A stretch of 64,000 bases of DNA from Marasmius tenuissimus (taxonomy: Eukaryota; Basidiomycota; Agaricomycetes; Agaricales; Marasmiaceae): the NCBI GenBank assembly GCA_029532415.1, contig JAQOTA010000047.1, positions 2,542,001 through 2,606,000 on the forward strand, read 5' to 3'. How positions within the stretch are numbered: position 1 is the first letter of the stretch; each line of letters starts with the position of its first letter. This document shows positions 1 through 10,746 of this stretch, one piece after another. Below the pieces are notes generated by a model, which worked only from the letters and a program-made list of their open reading frames with translations, was not told the DNA's origin and ran no database searches. A program made the translations under genes and the position numbers.

Positions 1-38
1 CAGTGTTTCTCCAGGCCTGACTGGAATATAGTACATAC

Positions 39-52
39 CAAGGTTTCATCAT
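39..52 (-). CDS. First exon of a sixth PPEY membrane-protein copy (cut by window edge)
   Basis: The minus strand here reads ATG ATG AAA CCT TG followed directly by the splice donor GTATGT (positions 38 down to 33). This matches exon 1 of the copies at 16.1, 32.2 and 52.9 kb (ATGATGAAGCTTCG + GTACGT). The flank up to about position 180 also matches the upstream flanks of those copies. The rest of the gene would lie to the left of the window. That this is a real start is inferred from the family only. Confidence 0.5.
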
Positions 53-182
53 TGAAGGGGATTGGGAGAAAAGAAAGGAAAGAAGGCACTCTCCAAGCCT
101 CGAGATCTCATGATAACTATCGGGAATAGACAAGGTTTAATACATCAAAATTCGATCCAGATGCTCCAACCGACGAAGAATC

Positions 183-2091
183 ATGATTTCCATTTTTTTC
201 CTCTTTACTGAAGCGACTCTCGCAATTGTTCGATGCGTTCATGATAAGCATCAGTATCTTTGCGAGCAATCAAACTTATATATCGGATTGGCTGTAGTAA
301 AAAAATATCAAATACTCGTAGGAACAACCGTACTCTCTACGGACTTGGGTGCATGCTGCAATCACATCATTACCGGCAGAACCCCGATGTCGAAGGGTGT
401 AAGTCGCATGTCCCAAGAGGTCACGACCCCACACCCCTTAACGTCTACCGTGTTTGTGATGCTTCTACGACTCTGGTGTCCATCTGAACGGTGGCGCTAA
501 TTGAGCTGAAAGAATAACCCAGCTTTCTTCGCCCACAGCGCGCTACATCACTACACCTGGCTCCCTGTATTCTCAGACACATCATCTTTTTGTGCATCAG
601 TATTCGACTAGTCGCAGAGTTGGCTCGTGAGGTGCTTACCCTCCACTACTCGGTTTCACTACCCCATCATCACGAATCCGGAAGCGTGGACCAAAATTGA
701 AGCCCGGGACTCGGCCTTTAGCCTCCTTATCCTAGCCTTTGATCTCTCGCACCTCCAAATGAAGTCATCAGAAGATGGAAGTAATGGTAGATAGAATTCA
801 AAACAACGGCCGTCGCCAAACGGGCTTCGAACTAGGGAGCTCAGAAGTTGTATACAAGAGAGGACGACTAGAGCGACCCCAATAACTACGAGAGATGACG
901 AGCAGTCATAAGAATACAGAACCATGATTCATATTGATGATAGAAGAAGGCGGTGATGGAGGTCCGGAGGAAAATATCACTCGGAAGTGCGTACCGATCT
1001 CGAAAGTCGTATGAAGAGGCCCTCTTAATCTCCGTTACTAAGCTGCCACAACCGTAAAACGGCGGAAGCCATACCACAAAAATTTCGATTAATTAGTGTA
1101 AGTTCACTCGACGAGCCATATTAGTTCCCGTTGGACCGACTACAACTCGCTTAATCGGAGAAAACAGGACCCTCACGCGGGCATTTGCGCACATACCAGA
1201 CAGAGACAACAGTTGGTACAGTGCACTTGAGACAATGCATCAGGAAAACGGTCCACAGGTAATTTGCGCTAATTACCGAAAACTCGGAGAAATTCTCATA
1301 ATTTCCCCGCCATCTCGAGTTCTCGAAATTATCAAAATTGAGCGGTCCAAAATTCAATTTTGATAATTTCAACAATCTTAGAGGCAAGTAGGACATCTTT
1401 ACGGTAGGTTTCCCCGATTGTCATCAGATTTCTCAATATCAATGAGAGCAACAATTAGATTGAGTAGTAGGCATTCAGTGCCTGTACACATTGTTTCTAG
1501 CTAGGTGAGATACACATTCTACATAGGCAGCCACACCCGAAGTCTCCATCCACAGCACCAGTATACCTGTCCTTCTCTACTCAATGAAACCTGTTTCAAG
1601 GAGGGACCAGTGAGCACAGAAAGAATGGATGCGAGAACATATAGGCCTACCTCGGTGAAGTACGAATTCAATGGCCATCGCCTGTGCAAATGAGAAGCGG
1701 GTGTTTGGGTATTGGCCGTTAGTTGATAGTACATGACTGCGGCTACGCGAGGCAAACACAAATGAAAGAAGCTAGGGCCCAAGATTCAAAGCCACAACGC
1801 ACCTAAAACATCCAAACTACTGTCCATGGATAGTATAGAACTTCATACTTTGAGTTGAGGGGGAAGTCCAGTCGACGAGACGATGGGGGTCAAAGGACAA
1901 GAAAGGAACAAGCGACCCTTACCCTTTGTTGGCATATTATATTGTACGGCACTTCCCGATCAGTGCTCACACGGTAGTTCAATTGAACCGCATCTTGGGC
2001 CTTGCGGCGACCTCAGTGGCCTGGCCGAGGCCTGGCTCACTCCGAGTGCATTTAGCCCTGGTCCCACCTGGATCGGGGTACGAAGTGAGCA
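183..2091. other. Duplicated non-coding DNA, no supported gene
   Basis: No ORF here has a recognisable domain or is conserved in frame in another copy. About 930-1060 matches 55010-55110, the region upstream of the 52.9-kb membrane-protein copy. The stretch near 1230-1300 reappears inverted near 9135-9180. These look like flanks of duplicated units rather than genes. Confidence 0.5.
1325..1370. repeat. Perfect 17-bp inverted repeat
   Basis: Positions 1325-1341 are the exact reverse complement of 1354-1370, separated by 12 bases. The arms are AT-rich and would form a stable hairpin in either strand. No target duplication or ORF is attached, so its nature (small palindromic element or chance hairpin) is open. 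Confidence 0.8.
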
Positions 2092-2096
2092 CGGAG

Positions 2097-2409
2097 TGTT
2101 ACAGTTACGAAAGGGGTATATCATTTTCTTCATCCATGATATCTTATCTATGACTCCGATACGATTATTTATCTGATCGTAGTGTTATTTATCAGACCAC
2201 AGTATTCGCAGCAGTTCGCAGCCTCTGATCGCAGTATTTACAACAGTTCGCAGTATGTACGCAGTTCCAGCTTTAGTATTTATACTTGTACAGTAGAAGG
2301 TCTTGCTCTTCAGCTTGACCTTACAACTCAATCTCACATTCACGACACCAGAACCAAGACAGGTCGATAACTCAGTATTGAGCTTACGTTGTGAACACCA
2401 GTCATAACA
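2097..2409 (+). repeat. 5' LTR of element 1
   Basis: A 313-bp repeat starting TGTTACAG and ending CATAACA, identical to 8447-8759 except at 2178, 2217 and 2230. At each of those sites this copy keeps CpG where the 3' LTR has TpG. It contains the promoter described separately. Confidence 0.96.
2277..2323 (+). promoter_or_regulatory. LTR promoter: TATA box and predicted transcript start
   Basis: TATTTATA at 2277-2284 is followed about 27-32 bases later by TTCAGCTTGACCTTA (2309-2323). That 15-mer is the exact reverse complement of the primer-binding site just downstream of the LTR. In Tf1-type self-priming elements the first bases of the mRNA pair with the primer-binding site, so the pairing and the TATA spacing both place the RNA start near 2309. 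Confidence 0.7.
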
Positions 2410-2424
2410 TAAGGTCAAGCTGAA
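2410..2424 (+). other. Self-priming primer-binding site
   Basis: The first 15 bases after the 5' LTR, TAAGGTCAAGCTGAA, pair perfectly with 2309-2323 inside the LTR, at the predicted mRNA 5' end. This is the arrangement known from Tf1 of fission yeast and related chromoviruses, where the folded mRNA 5' end primes reverse transcription instead of a tRNA. I did not compare it with tRNA 3' ends. Confidence 0.75.
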
Positions 2425-2708
2425 TACCAGAACAGCCGACTTATCCAAGTTTAGGCTATCCCAACAATCCAGAAACCAGAACCCCAGAACAGAACGACAA
2501 GATTTCTTTTCGATCCAGAAACCCATCACCGGATACAGAACCCGAATCCCCAGGAACTGTCAGTGATCCCGAAAGCGATAACTGGCCTTTCCTTCCATAT
2601 CCAGAATATAGAGACACCTCCGGATCCCCACCAGCAGATTTATTTCAGAACCTTAATTTAGGAAACGATTCAGATACAGATTGGGAAACAGAATCAACAG
2701 AATCAGAA

Positions 2709-3707
2709 ATGTCAGGACAGACAGGACAAGCAGTAACCGTGAACACCCATGCTAAGGAGATAAAGATCGGCACCCCTAAGGATTTCGATGGAGATCGCAC
2801 GAAAACCGAAGAATTCCAAACTGACGTTGACTTATACCTTACGGCAAACGAAGAAATCTATTCAGATGACAAGAAGAAAGTAACCTTCATGCTATCCTAC
2901 ATGAAAGGAGGACCAGCTGGAAGATGGAAGACAGTACGAATCCAAGAATACACAAAGGCAGGAGGAACATGGCCGACATATAATGATTTCAGAGCTACAT
3001 TCAAAGAAGCATTTGGAGAATCAGATGAAGCAGGCAACGCCTTAAACAAACTTCAGCAACTTCAACAGAACAAAGATACAGCTGATGATTATGTCTCCAA
3101 GTTCGAAACACTAGCAGCTAAATCTGGAGTCAGCGATGACACAGCTTTAATTGACTATTTCGTACGAGGACTCAACGAGTGGATCAGGGATAGGATGTAC
3201 AAAAGAGAAGAAATGCCAACTACTCTTGCATCCTGGAAGACAATAGTCAAAAGGATGGACAACAATAAGAGGAGAGGAAGAGGAATAGCCAACTATCTCA
3301 GCAGCACAATATCCAAACCGAAACCTCAGTTCGTTCCGAACTATCAAACCCAACGAGATCCGAATGCTATGGACGTTGATCAAATTCATATCGATCGGCT
3401 TAGCCCAGCTCAAACACAAGAATATTACCAGAAAGGACTTTGTTTCAGATGTGGCCGTCAAGGACACATCGGAAGAAACTGTCCCAATCGACAGAAACAA
3501 TATCAGAACAGATCCCAATACCAGAACCCACGATCCCAGTATCAGAATATGAAACCAAACGATAAGGTCCTTGTGACTATTCCAAAGGCAGAAGCAGACA
3601 AGATGAAACCCAGTGGATATACTCAGATTAGATCGATCTATCAGGAGATGACTGACGAACAAAGAGAAGAATTTCATAACAAGGTAGAGGAGGAGGGTTT
3701 TATGTGA
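2709..3707 (+). CDS. gag: Gag (capsid-nucleocapsid) of element 1
   Basis: A 332-residue structural protein. Residues about 25-190 have the look of a retrotransposon Gag capsid region. A canonical CX2CX4HX4C zinc knuckle lies at 245-258 (CFRCGRQGHIGRNC), followed by a Gln/Asn/Tyr-rich tail that presumably binds RNA. The chosen start is the first ATG. However, the same frame is open without any ATG from 2424, right after the primer-binding site. The stop UGA at 3705-3707 directly follows a slippery heptamer, so a fraction of ribosomes would continue into pol. Gag should assemble the cytoplasmic particle in which reverse transcription occurs. Confidence 0.93.
   Translation: MSGQTGQAVTVNTHAKEIKIGTPKDFDGDRTKTEEFQTDVDLYLTANEEIYSDDKKKVTFMLSYMKGGPAGRWKTVRIQEYTKAGGTWPTYNDFRATFKEAFGESDEAGNALNKLQQLQQNKDTADDYVSKFETLAAKSGVSDDTALIDYFVRGLNEWIRDRMYKREEMPTTLASWKTIVKRMDNNKRRGRGIANYLSSTISKPKPQFVPNYQTQRDPNAMDVDQIHIDRLSPAQTQEYYQKGLCFRCGRQGHIGRNCPNRQKQYQNRSQYQNPRSQYQNMKPNDKVLVTIPKAEADKMKPSGYTQIRSIYQEMTDEQREEFHNKVEEEGFM
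3695..3707 (+). promoter_or_regulatory. Programmed -1 frameshift site between gag and pol
   Basis: GGGTTTT at 3695-3701 fits the X XXY YYZ slippery pattern in the gag frame (g ggt ttt), followed by atg and the gag stop tga. A -1 slip enters the pol frame, which is open from 3680. The overlap is therefore only about 27 bases and contains exactly one slippery heptamer. A downstream structure was not worked out. The alternative is termination and reinitiation at ATGTGA. Confidence 0.65.
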
Positions 3708-6700
3708 GGCAGACTGAATCGACGTCATCTCTGCCAACTTCCGTATCTATTTCCAATCTAACTGTAGCGAATGTTGACCAACACTCAATACATATTCCCG
3801 TATTTATAGAGATTGGAAATGGAGAATCCGTCGACACTAACGCACTTATAGATTCAGGAGCAGGAGGGACTTTCATCGATCGAGAGTTCGTGGAAAAACA
3901 CCAAATAGACACTAAACTACTTGAAAAACCGATCAAGGTATTCAATGTAGATGGGACCCGGAACAAAACCGGAATGATCTGCAGATCTGCTTCACTCAAT
4001 GTCACAATAGGAGGAACGGAAATGCAAATTCAGTTTCTTGTCTCTGGATTAGGAAAGGAAGAAATAATCCTTGGACTCCCTTGGTTGAGGAAACGAAATC
4101 CTCGGATCGATTGGGCAAAAGGTACGTTATTTTTTCCGAATAATCCATTAACGTTTCGAAGCAGGCAGGAAAGATCTGATATCAGTATCCGAACCTTTCA
4201 GGAACTCAAGGATCAAGTAACACCAGAGGTTCATATCAGAGCCAAGACAACGGTATCACAAGAATTAGCGCAAAAGAAAGATCAGGGTAAAAAGTCTGTA
4301 GAAGAACTAATTCCTGAATATCTTTCAGAATACAAAGAACGGTTTGAGAAAAAGGCTGCAGAACGATTCCCCGAATCAAGAGCTTATGATCATGCAATCG
4401 ACTTCAAACCAGGGTTTATGCCAACAGGATGTAAAATCTACCCTATGACGCCGAAAGAACAAGAATTACAAGATGAATTCTTAAAGGAAAACCTTCGAAA
4501 AGGGTATATCCGACCGTCCAAATCACCAATGGCTTCCCCGTTCTTTTTTGTGTCAAAGCAGGAACAAGGAGCCTTTCGACCATGCCAAGACTACAGAAAA
4601 CTAAATGAAGGGACGATTCGGAATACCTATCCATTACCACTAATCACCGATTTGATGGATAAGCTAAAGGGCGCAACAATATTTTCAAAAATGGACCTCA
4701 GAAATGGATACAATAATATTCGAATCAAGGATGGAGATCAATGGAAGGCGGCATTCAAAACAAACAAAGGATTGTACGAACCCATGGTAATGTTTTTCGG
4801 ACTGAGCAATTCTCCAGCTACGTTCCAAGCCTTCATGGATGATATTTTTAGCGATATGATTGACGAAGGATGGATGATAATCTACATGGATGACATACTG
4901 ATCTTTTCATCAGACGAAAAAATGCACAAAATCCAAACAAAACGGGTCCTTCAAAGACTGAAGGAACATGACTTATATCTGAAACCGGAAAAATGTAAGT
5001 TCGATGTGCAAGAAGTCGACTTTCTCGGAATGATTATTAGACCTGGAATCATTTCTATGGACCCGGTTAAACTTGCGGGAATCAAGGAGTGGAAGGAACC
5101 AACAACGGTGAAAGGGGTCAGATCTTTCTTAGGGTTTGGGAATTTCTACCGAAAATTTATTGGACGGTATGCGGAGATTGCAAAACCACTGAATGATCTA
5201 ACGAAAAAGGATACCAAATTCGAATGGAACGAAGAAGCAGATCAAGCGTTTAAATTACTAAAACAGAAGTTTTTAGAAGAACCAGTATTACGAATGCCGG
5301 ACGTAAATCGCCCGTTCGTAATAGAGGCCGACGCTTCTAAATGGGCAACAGGAGCGGTGCTGAAACAACAAGATGAACACGGAGATTGGCACCCATGTGG
5401 ATATCTATCACATTCTTTCACTCCAACGGAACGGAACTACGAAATCTACGACCGAGAACTATTAGCAATAGTACGAGCACTAGAAACCTGGCGACATTAT
5501 CTTCTAGGATCGAAACATCCGACAACAGTACTATCAGATCACAAAAACCTCACCTATTTCCGATCACATCAAAAACTTAACTGCCGACAAGCTAGATGGG
5601 CTCTGTTTTTATCAGAGTTCGATCTGAAACTTATACACGTACCGGGACACCGAATGGCACAATCCGATGCATTATCAAGAAGAGAGGATTTAATACCACC
5701 GGAAGACACCGACAACGAAGATATTGTGATGCTACCGGACAAGTTATTCGTAAAAGTAATTGATGCGGAACTTCACAGCCTAGTAGCAGAGAAAACGATG
5801 GGAGACGATCTGATGAGTAAAGCTGTGGAAGCATTAAAAACGAGCGGAGCGCCACCAATCAAATCAGCATTATCAGACTGGAAAATCGAAGACGGGCTTC
5901 TCTTTTTTATGGATAAATGTTATGTGCCGAAAGACGAAGAACTCAGAAGAAAGATAACAAAGAAATATCATGATCCACTTCACGCAGGACATCCGGGACA
6001 ATACAACACTCTCGAACAAATTAAACGTGATTACTGGTGGCCCGGAATATACTCTTACGTGAAGAAATTCGTGGAAGGATGCGCGCTATGCCAACAAATG
6101 AAAGTTAACACACATCCGACAAAGGCACCGTTAATGCCGATACCAGCACCGAAAAATGCACTGCCATTTACAAATCTCACTATGGATCTTATCACCGATC
6201 TACCAGAAAACGACGGAGATGATTCTTTATTGGTCGTGGTCGACCATGGAGCTACGAAGGGGGTAATTTTAGCACCTTGTTGAAAAACAATCGACGCGAT
6301 AGGAGCAGCTAATCTTCTTCTCGACCATGTCTACAAAAGATTTGGATTACCCGACAAAATTATATCAGACAGAGATCCCAGGTTTGCAGCCAATGCGTTC
6401 AAAGAACTCGGAAAATTACTTGGAATAAAACTCTCCATGAGTACGGCATATCACCCACAGACTGATGGAGAAACAGAACGAGTCAACCAAGAAGTGGAAG
6501 TCTATCTACGAATGTTCTGCGCTAGAAGGCAGCACGATTGGAAAAAGTATCTATCAACAGCGGAATTCACTCACAACAATCGAATTCATTCAGCTAGGAA
6601 ACATTCCCCATTTTTCATCATGATGGGATACAACCCACGAGCAATTCCACCAATCATCGAAAAGTCCAATGTTCCAAGTGCAGAAGAAAGACTCAATGAT

Positions 6701-7216
6701 CTCAAGAAAGTCCGAGATGAAATGTTCGCATTACACGAACTCGCGTGACAAGTGATGATCAATCGTACACGGAACAAGTATGAACCATTCAAAGTTGGGC
6801 AAAGGGTTTGGTTAGAAGCAAAGAACATCAACTTCGGATACGAAACACGAAAGTTAGCACCAAAACGAGAAGGACCATTCAAAATCGAAGAAGTTCTAGG
6901 ACCAGTGACATATTGTCTGACACTGCCAGAACAATGGAAAGTTCATCCAGTGTTTCACGCAAACCTCTTAACCCCATACAAGGAAACAGAGGCATATGGA
7001 GAGAACTGGACGTACCCGCCACCTGATATCATAGACGGAGAAGAAGAAAATGAGGTAGAATCGATTATCGATCATCGGCCGAAGAAGAAACCCCGCGAAT
7101 ACCTTGTCACTTGGGTAGGGGAACCATCCTCAGAAAACAAGTGGCTTACAGCCAAAGCTTTGAAAAACGCCAAAGAAACTCTTCAAGAGTATAAAAAGAG
7201 GAGACGAATTCGCTGA
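3704..7216 (+). pseudogene. pol: Pol polyprotein of element 1 with two in-frame TGA codons
   Basis: Codon 1 is set at the -1 frame junction (3704). In order: aspartic protease (DSG at codons 50-52), reverse transcriptase (YMDD at 394-397), RNase H, an HHCC zinc domain (from H756 to about C796), and the integrase core D828...D889...E925. Exactly 35 codons separate D889 and E925. A chromodomain-like end lies at about codons 1112-1165. TGA codons at 6281-6283 (between the first two integrase Asp) and 6746-6748 split the frame. Both fit a CGA to TGA change at CpG. Without suppression the product ends inside the integrase, so protease, RT and RNase H would be made but integration lost. The frame is otherwise open to 7216. 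Confidence 0.93.
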
Positions 7217-7263
7217 AGAAATCATCCAATCACTCTCACTCATCCTCATAACAAAGTATCACT

Positions 7264-8376
7264 ATGGTCTCTGTCAACGCAGCAGCATCTACTTCACAGA
7301 CTTACGAAACTCAGCTTCGCACAGTACTTCGTCAACGAGTACCACCACCACCAGCCTACCTTGACTATCCTCGAAACTCCGACTTCAACCTCTCCCTACA
7401 CCAACCTATTAACGACAATTCCTCTCACGATGACATGCCTTCCCTTATAGACCAACTTCAGTATCCTTCCCGAACACTCATTAACCTCGCCGATGGCAAC
7501 AACATCGAAGCAATACTCATGAACTCCGACTATGACGAACTCGTTAAAGACCACCTCCAGAACCACGAACACCTCATTTTCTTCGCCCGTACTTTCTATG
7601 ATCTACGATGGGAGCATACAAAACTAGTCGAACATGTTCAAGGACTTCGAGAAAGCTTGGGAACGTTAGCCGAAAACGCTCTCAACTTTGGAATGCTCGA
7701 ACAAATCAAAATCGGAGAAGAGCATCGAATCACAGAAGAGATCAACAGAGTTAATGAAGAAAAGAGAGACAAGGGAAAGATGGTAGTAAAGGAAGAACGA
7801 GAGGAAGGAGAAATTTTGTCCACAGTAGCCGAACCACCTACAGCGGTAGAAACCGCTCCCATTCCTATTCCACCTCGTATCATCACTGATCGAATGGTAG
7901 AAAATGTCATTGCTTCAGCAATCGGACATTTACGATACCAACCACCTCCAATTCAAACTAACGACCCAAGACCAAATGCCCCCACACCCAACCGACAACG
8001 AAATCGTCCTAGAGGACCAAGAGGAGGATCTCGACGAAGCTCACAATCATCTATCAACTCGAATCGCTCCGCACCAGTTTCCCTTCCTAACAGACCCAAT
8101 CAACGACAAACTATCAGAACACGAGTCAGACCATCGAGAAGGCCCAGTTCCAGAGACGCATGTTTCAACTGTAACGGATTCGGACATTTCGCCCATTCCT
8201 GTAGTACATGGGTTTGCAATTATTGCAACCGACGATCTCCAGGGCACTATCCCTCGACCTGCCCTCAACGACCTTTCCTACAACCACGCCAACCTAACGT
8301 TCCTGATTCTGATTATGACAACGATTATGATAACGTTACAGCATCCAACATTTGTGACGAACCAGTTCAATTCTGA
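7264..8376 (+). CDS. Third ORF of element 1: double zinc-knuckle protein
   Basis: A 370-residue ORF starting at ATG, 47 bases after pol and before the 3' LTR. Residues about 60-175 are charged and probably helical. A basic Pro/Arg/Ser-rich stretch runs about 230-295. Two cysteine knuckles follow: residues 300-313 with canonical CX2CX4HX4C spacing and residues 318-333 with CX2CX6HX4C. No signal peptide or membrane segment is visible, so it is not envelope-like. The knuckles suggest RNA or DNA binding, a second nucleocapsid-like function beside Gag; that is inference. How it is translated from the genomic RNA (splicing, reinitiation) is not evident. I do not recognise a named family. Confidence 0.8.
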   Translation: MVSVNAAASTSQTYETQLRTVLRQRVPPPPAYLDYPRNSDFNLSLHQPINDNSSHDDMPSLIDQLQYPSRTLINLADGNNIEAILMNSDYDELVKDHLQNHEHLIFFARTFYDLRWEHTKLVEHVQGLRESLGTLAENALNFGMLEQIKIGEEHRITEEINRVNEEKRDKGKMVVKEEREEGEILSTVAEPPTAVETAPIPIPPRIITDRMVENVIASAIGHLRYQPPPIQTNDPRPNAPTPNRQRNRPRGPRGGSRRSSQSSINSNRSAPVSLPNRPNQRQTIRTRVRPSRRPSSRDACFNCNGFGHFAHSCSTWVCNYCNRRSPGHYPSTCPQRPFLQPRQPNVPDSDYDNDYDNVTASNICDEPVQF

Positions 8377-8433
8377 TAGGTGGGAAATTGGATTCAGGAT
8401 GGCTATACGAAATTGAATGTGGACATTCAATAT

Positions 8434-8446
8434 AAAGATGGGGTAA
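8434..8446 (+). other. Polypurine tract of element 1
   Basis: AAAGATGGGGTAA lies immediately before the 3' LTR, the usual place for plus-strand priming. It is purine-rich with one interrupting T near its end. Confidence 0.6.
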
Positions 8447-8759
8447 TGTTACAGTTACGAAAGGGGTATATCATTTTCTTCATCCATGATATCTTATCTA
8501 TGACTCCGATACGATTATTTATCTGATTGTAGTGTTATTTATCAGACCACAGTATTCGCAGCAGTTTGCAGCCTCTGATTGCAGTATTTACAACAGTTCG
8601 CAGTATGTACGCAGTTCCAGCTTTAGTATTTATACTTGTACAGTAGAAGGTCTTGCTCTTCAGCTTGACCTTACAACTCAATCTCACATTCACGACACCA
8701 GAACCAAGACAGGTCGATAACTCAGTATTGAGCTTACGTTGTGAACACCAGTCATAACA
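8447..8759 (+). repeat. 3' LTR of element 1
   Basis: A 313-bp copy of 2097-2409 with T at 8528, 8567 and 8580 where the 5' LTR has C of CpG. It is followed by the target duplication CGGAG. Confidence 0.96.
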
Positions 8760-8764
8760 CGGAG

Positions 8765-10746
8765 TCCAACAGGGTATTATAACCCTAGTTACAAGGTACG
8801 TTGGCCATGAGTTTAACATAGCCTTCATTCTCTCGACTGCAGAGTCAATACACTTGAAGGAGTCCATTCGGGACCTCGGATGAGATGTGAAGGTATCTAG
8901 CACAATAGTTGGGTGCAGTTAGATGGTAGCCATGACTAGCACGCAATCATACTCATGGGCAAGCTCCGCGTGAGTGCACATTGAGTTCTTACAATGCTGC
9001 GAATTACTAAAAACCTACTTGAAGGTTAGCAAAAAGTTCGGGGAAGTTTTGCTCAAGGAACGAGATGTTGCATAAGCGCCGGTTCTAGGACCGGATTTGC
9101 TGAATTATCTCACTTACCTTCCCTTTTGGCAATCTTATGGAAAATTAGCCGGAATTTTCGTAATTAGTATTGGACGGTTTTCCTGATGTGGCGGGGCCCG
9201 GACCTGAACAAAACAAGGACGACCCCTCGAACACTGCCAATCGATATTGTAGAGGGTCCGGCAGATGTTAGCACGAGGCGCCTTGAGTATTGTCAATCGA
9301 GAAGGATGCCGTGTGTTCATCCAGCCGGGCACAAATCTCGCGCGACTTGAATGCCGTGCGGGTCCTCGATTGACGATCAAGCTCTGGTTGATCCGACCAG
9401 TATGGATGTTGTGCTCTCACCCGTCAGTAAAACAGTAATTATATATGTGCCCACGATCAGAGAACGAAATGATTGAACACTCGTCGTGACCTCCAAAGGC
9501 CACCAGTTAGGAACTGTAGTGCCGCTATATCCCCAAAGCACGGGGCGCCGCCGCGTACTGTAATACTGAAGCTTGGTCCGCCCTAGCCACGATTTCTTTG
9601 GACTCTCTTTCTCTGAGCCAAGTTTGAGGTGACAATCAAAGGCTTTTGACCCTGAAAGAGTCAAGCTCGACGTTCTGACGAAATAGGTGGTGAATAGTTG
9701 ATGAGGGAATACTTAATAGGTAAGGGTAGGTAGAATTACGATGTATTCAAGCTCGGAGATTGAAGCTTACGCCTGAGTGACATTCATTTCGGGTTGGACT
9801 TCACGATCGGACAGTCAAAAAATGAAATGATCGAACACTGTGGCTCGCTGTGAGTCGTCAATTATAACTTCCAATACTTCCGATCTGTGCGCCCTGGACC
9901 TAGGCCCAGCATTCTGGGGAAGACGGCGGCTGACCACTCTTTGATTGAGAAGTACTTACATTCTCGCGCCTGAAATTTCCGTCTATGAGATATGGAGAGT
10001 ATATAGTTTTCCAGTAAGCCACGACTCGGAGTTATTAGATGAGTCGTGGTCTGTGAAAACCGGCAAATACAACCAGATCAGATCTCAAGTCGTAACGACG
10101 GCAGGTATCTGCTAGCTAGCAGTTCTCCGTGGACGGTTGTATGGCGTGGTTGATTGATGCTGGTTCATCGACTCGGGAAGCTGGGTTCAAGATCCCACCC
10201 CAGGAGATTGTGCTTGACATGGTTTTTAGGCGTTTAGCGGTGGGTAATTGATGGTTTTTAATAGAAGGATAGCTTAATACGCATCGGGGAAGATTCGAAT
10301 TGCATGGTCCGGTCTCCAAGCGCTCAGAGTCAGCGCTAAACCCCGAACGTCAAGACAGGTATATAGCGCGCTGTCGTGAATTCCTGGTTCTGATATTCAA
10401 CTTTTTTCTTTGGTCAGTAGAATATGTCCAGGGATTCAGCAGTGCTATAACGAAACTCAATATCTCAATTGGCGCTCGAGGCAGAGTCACGATCGGGCGC
10501 TCACCTTGCATTGCTGAGGTGGCCTGGGAGGCCACTCGTATCGTCGTTGGTCCTTGGGCGAACAAATTGACGTAAGAAGACGATGTGAGCCTTGAGGTAG
10601 CTCAATAATATTTCTCTGCTACAGAGATTGATGAGACGGTCTTGGACCTACGTAGTTCCCTTCGACAATAATGTGGATCTATAAGTACAATAGGAAATTC
10701 ATTCAATCCATGGATCCAGTTAGACAGACAGCTAGCTACAAAATAG
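8765..10746. other. Duplicated flank of the 10.7-kb membrane-protein copy
   Basis: No supported gene. The stretch about 9800-10740 matches 51950-52870 and 62250-62940, the regions downstream of two other copies of the membrane-protein gene, including a shared segment near GGACGGTTGTATGG. The region is therefore part of a repeated unit. Short ORFs here are not conserved in frame. Confidence 0.6.

Larger units (their letters stand above)
2097..8759 (+). mobile_element. Element 1: near-complete Ty3/gypsy chromovirus with three ORFs
   Basis: Two 313-bp direct repeats (TGTTACAG...CATAACA) bound the element, which is flanked by the 5-bp target duplication CGGAG (2092-2096 and 8760-8764). Inside are a self-priming site, gag (2709-3707), pol with the order protease-RT-RNaseH-integrase-chromodomain (to 7216), a third ORF (7264-8376) and a purine tract. 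The LTRs differ at three sites, all C in the 5' copy and T in the 3' copy at CpG. The domain order defines Ty3/gypsy. Two TGA codons in pol make this copy defective unless they are suppressed. A related solo LTR lies at 59442-59765. Confidence 0.97.

Noticed and set aside
3147..3737. A 196-codon minus-strand frame opposite gag of element 1
   Set aside because: The plus strand encodes a clear Gag with a zinc knuckle; the antisense frame has no motif.
7904..8416. A 170-codon frame overlapping the end of the third ORF of element 1
   Set aside because: It lacks any recognisable domain, while the overlapping frame carries two zinc knuckles. It is most likely a by-product of that codon usage.
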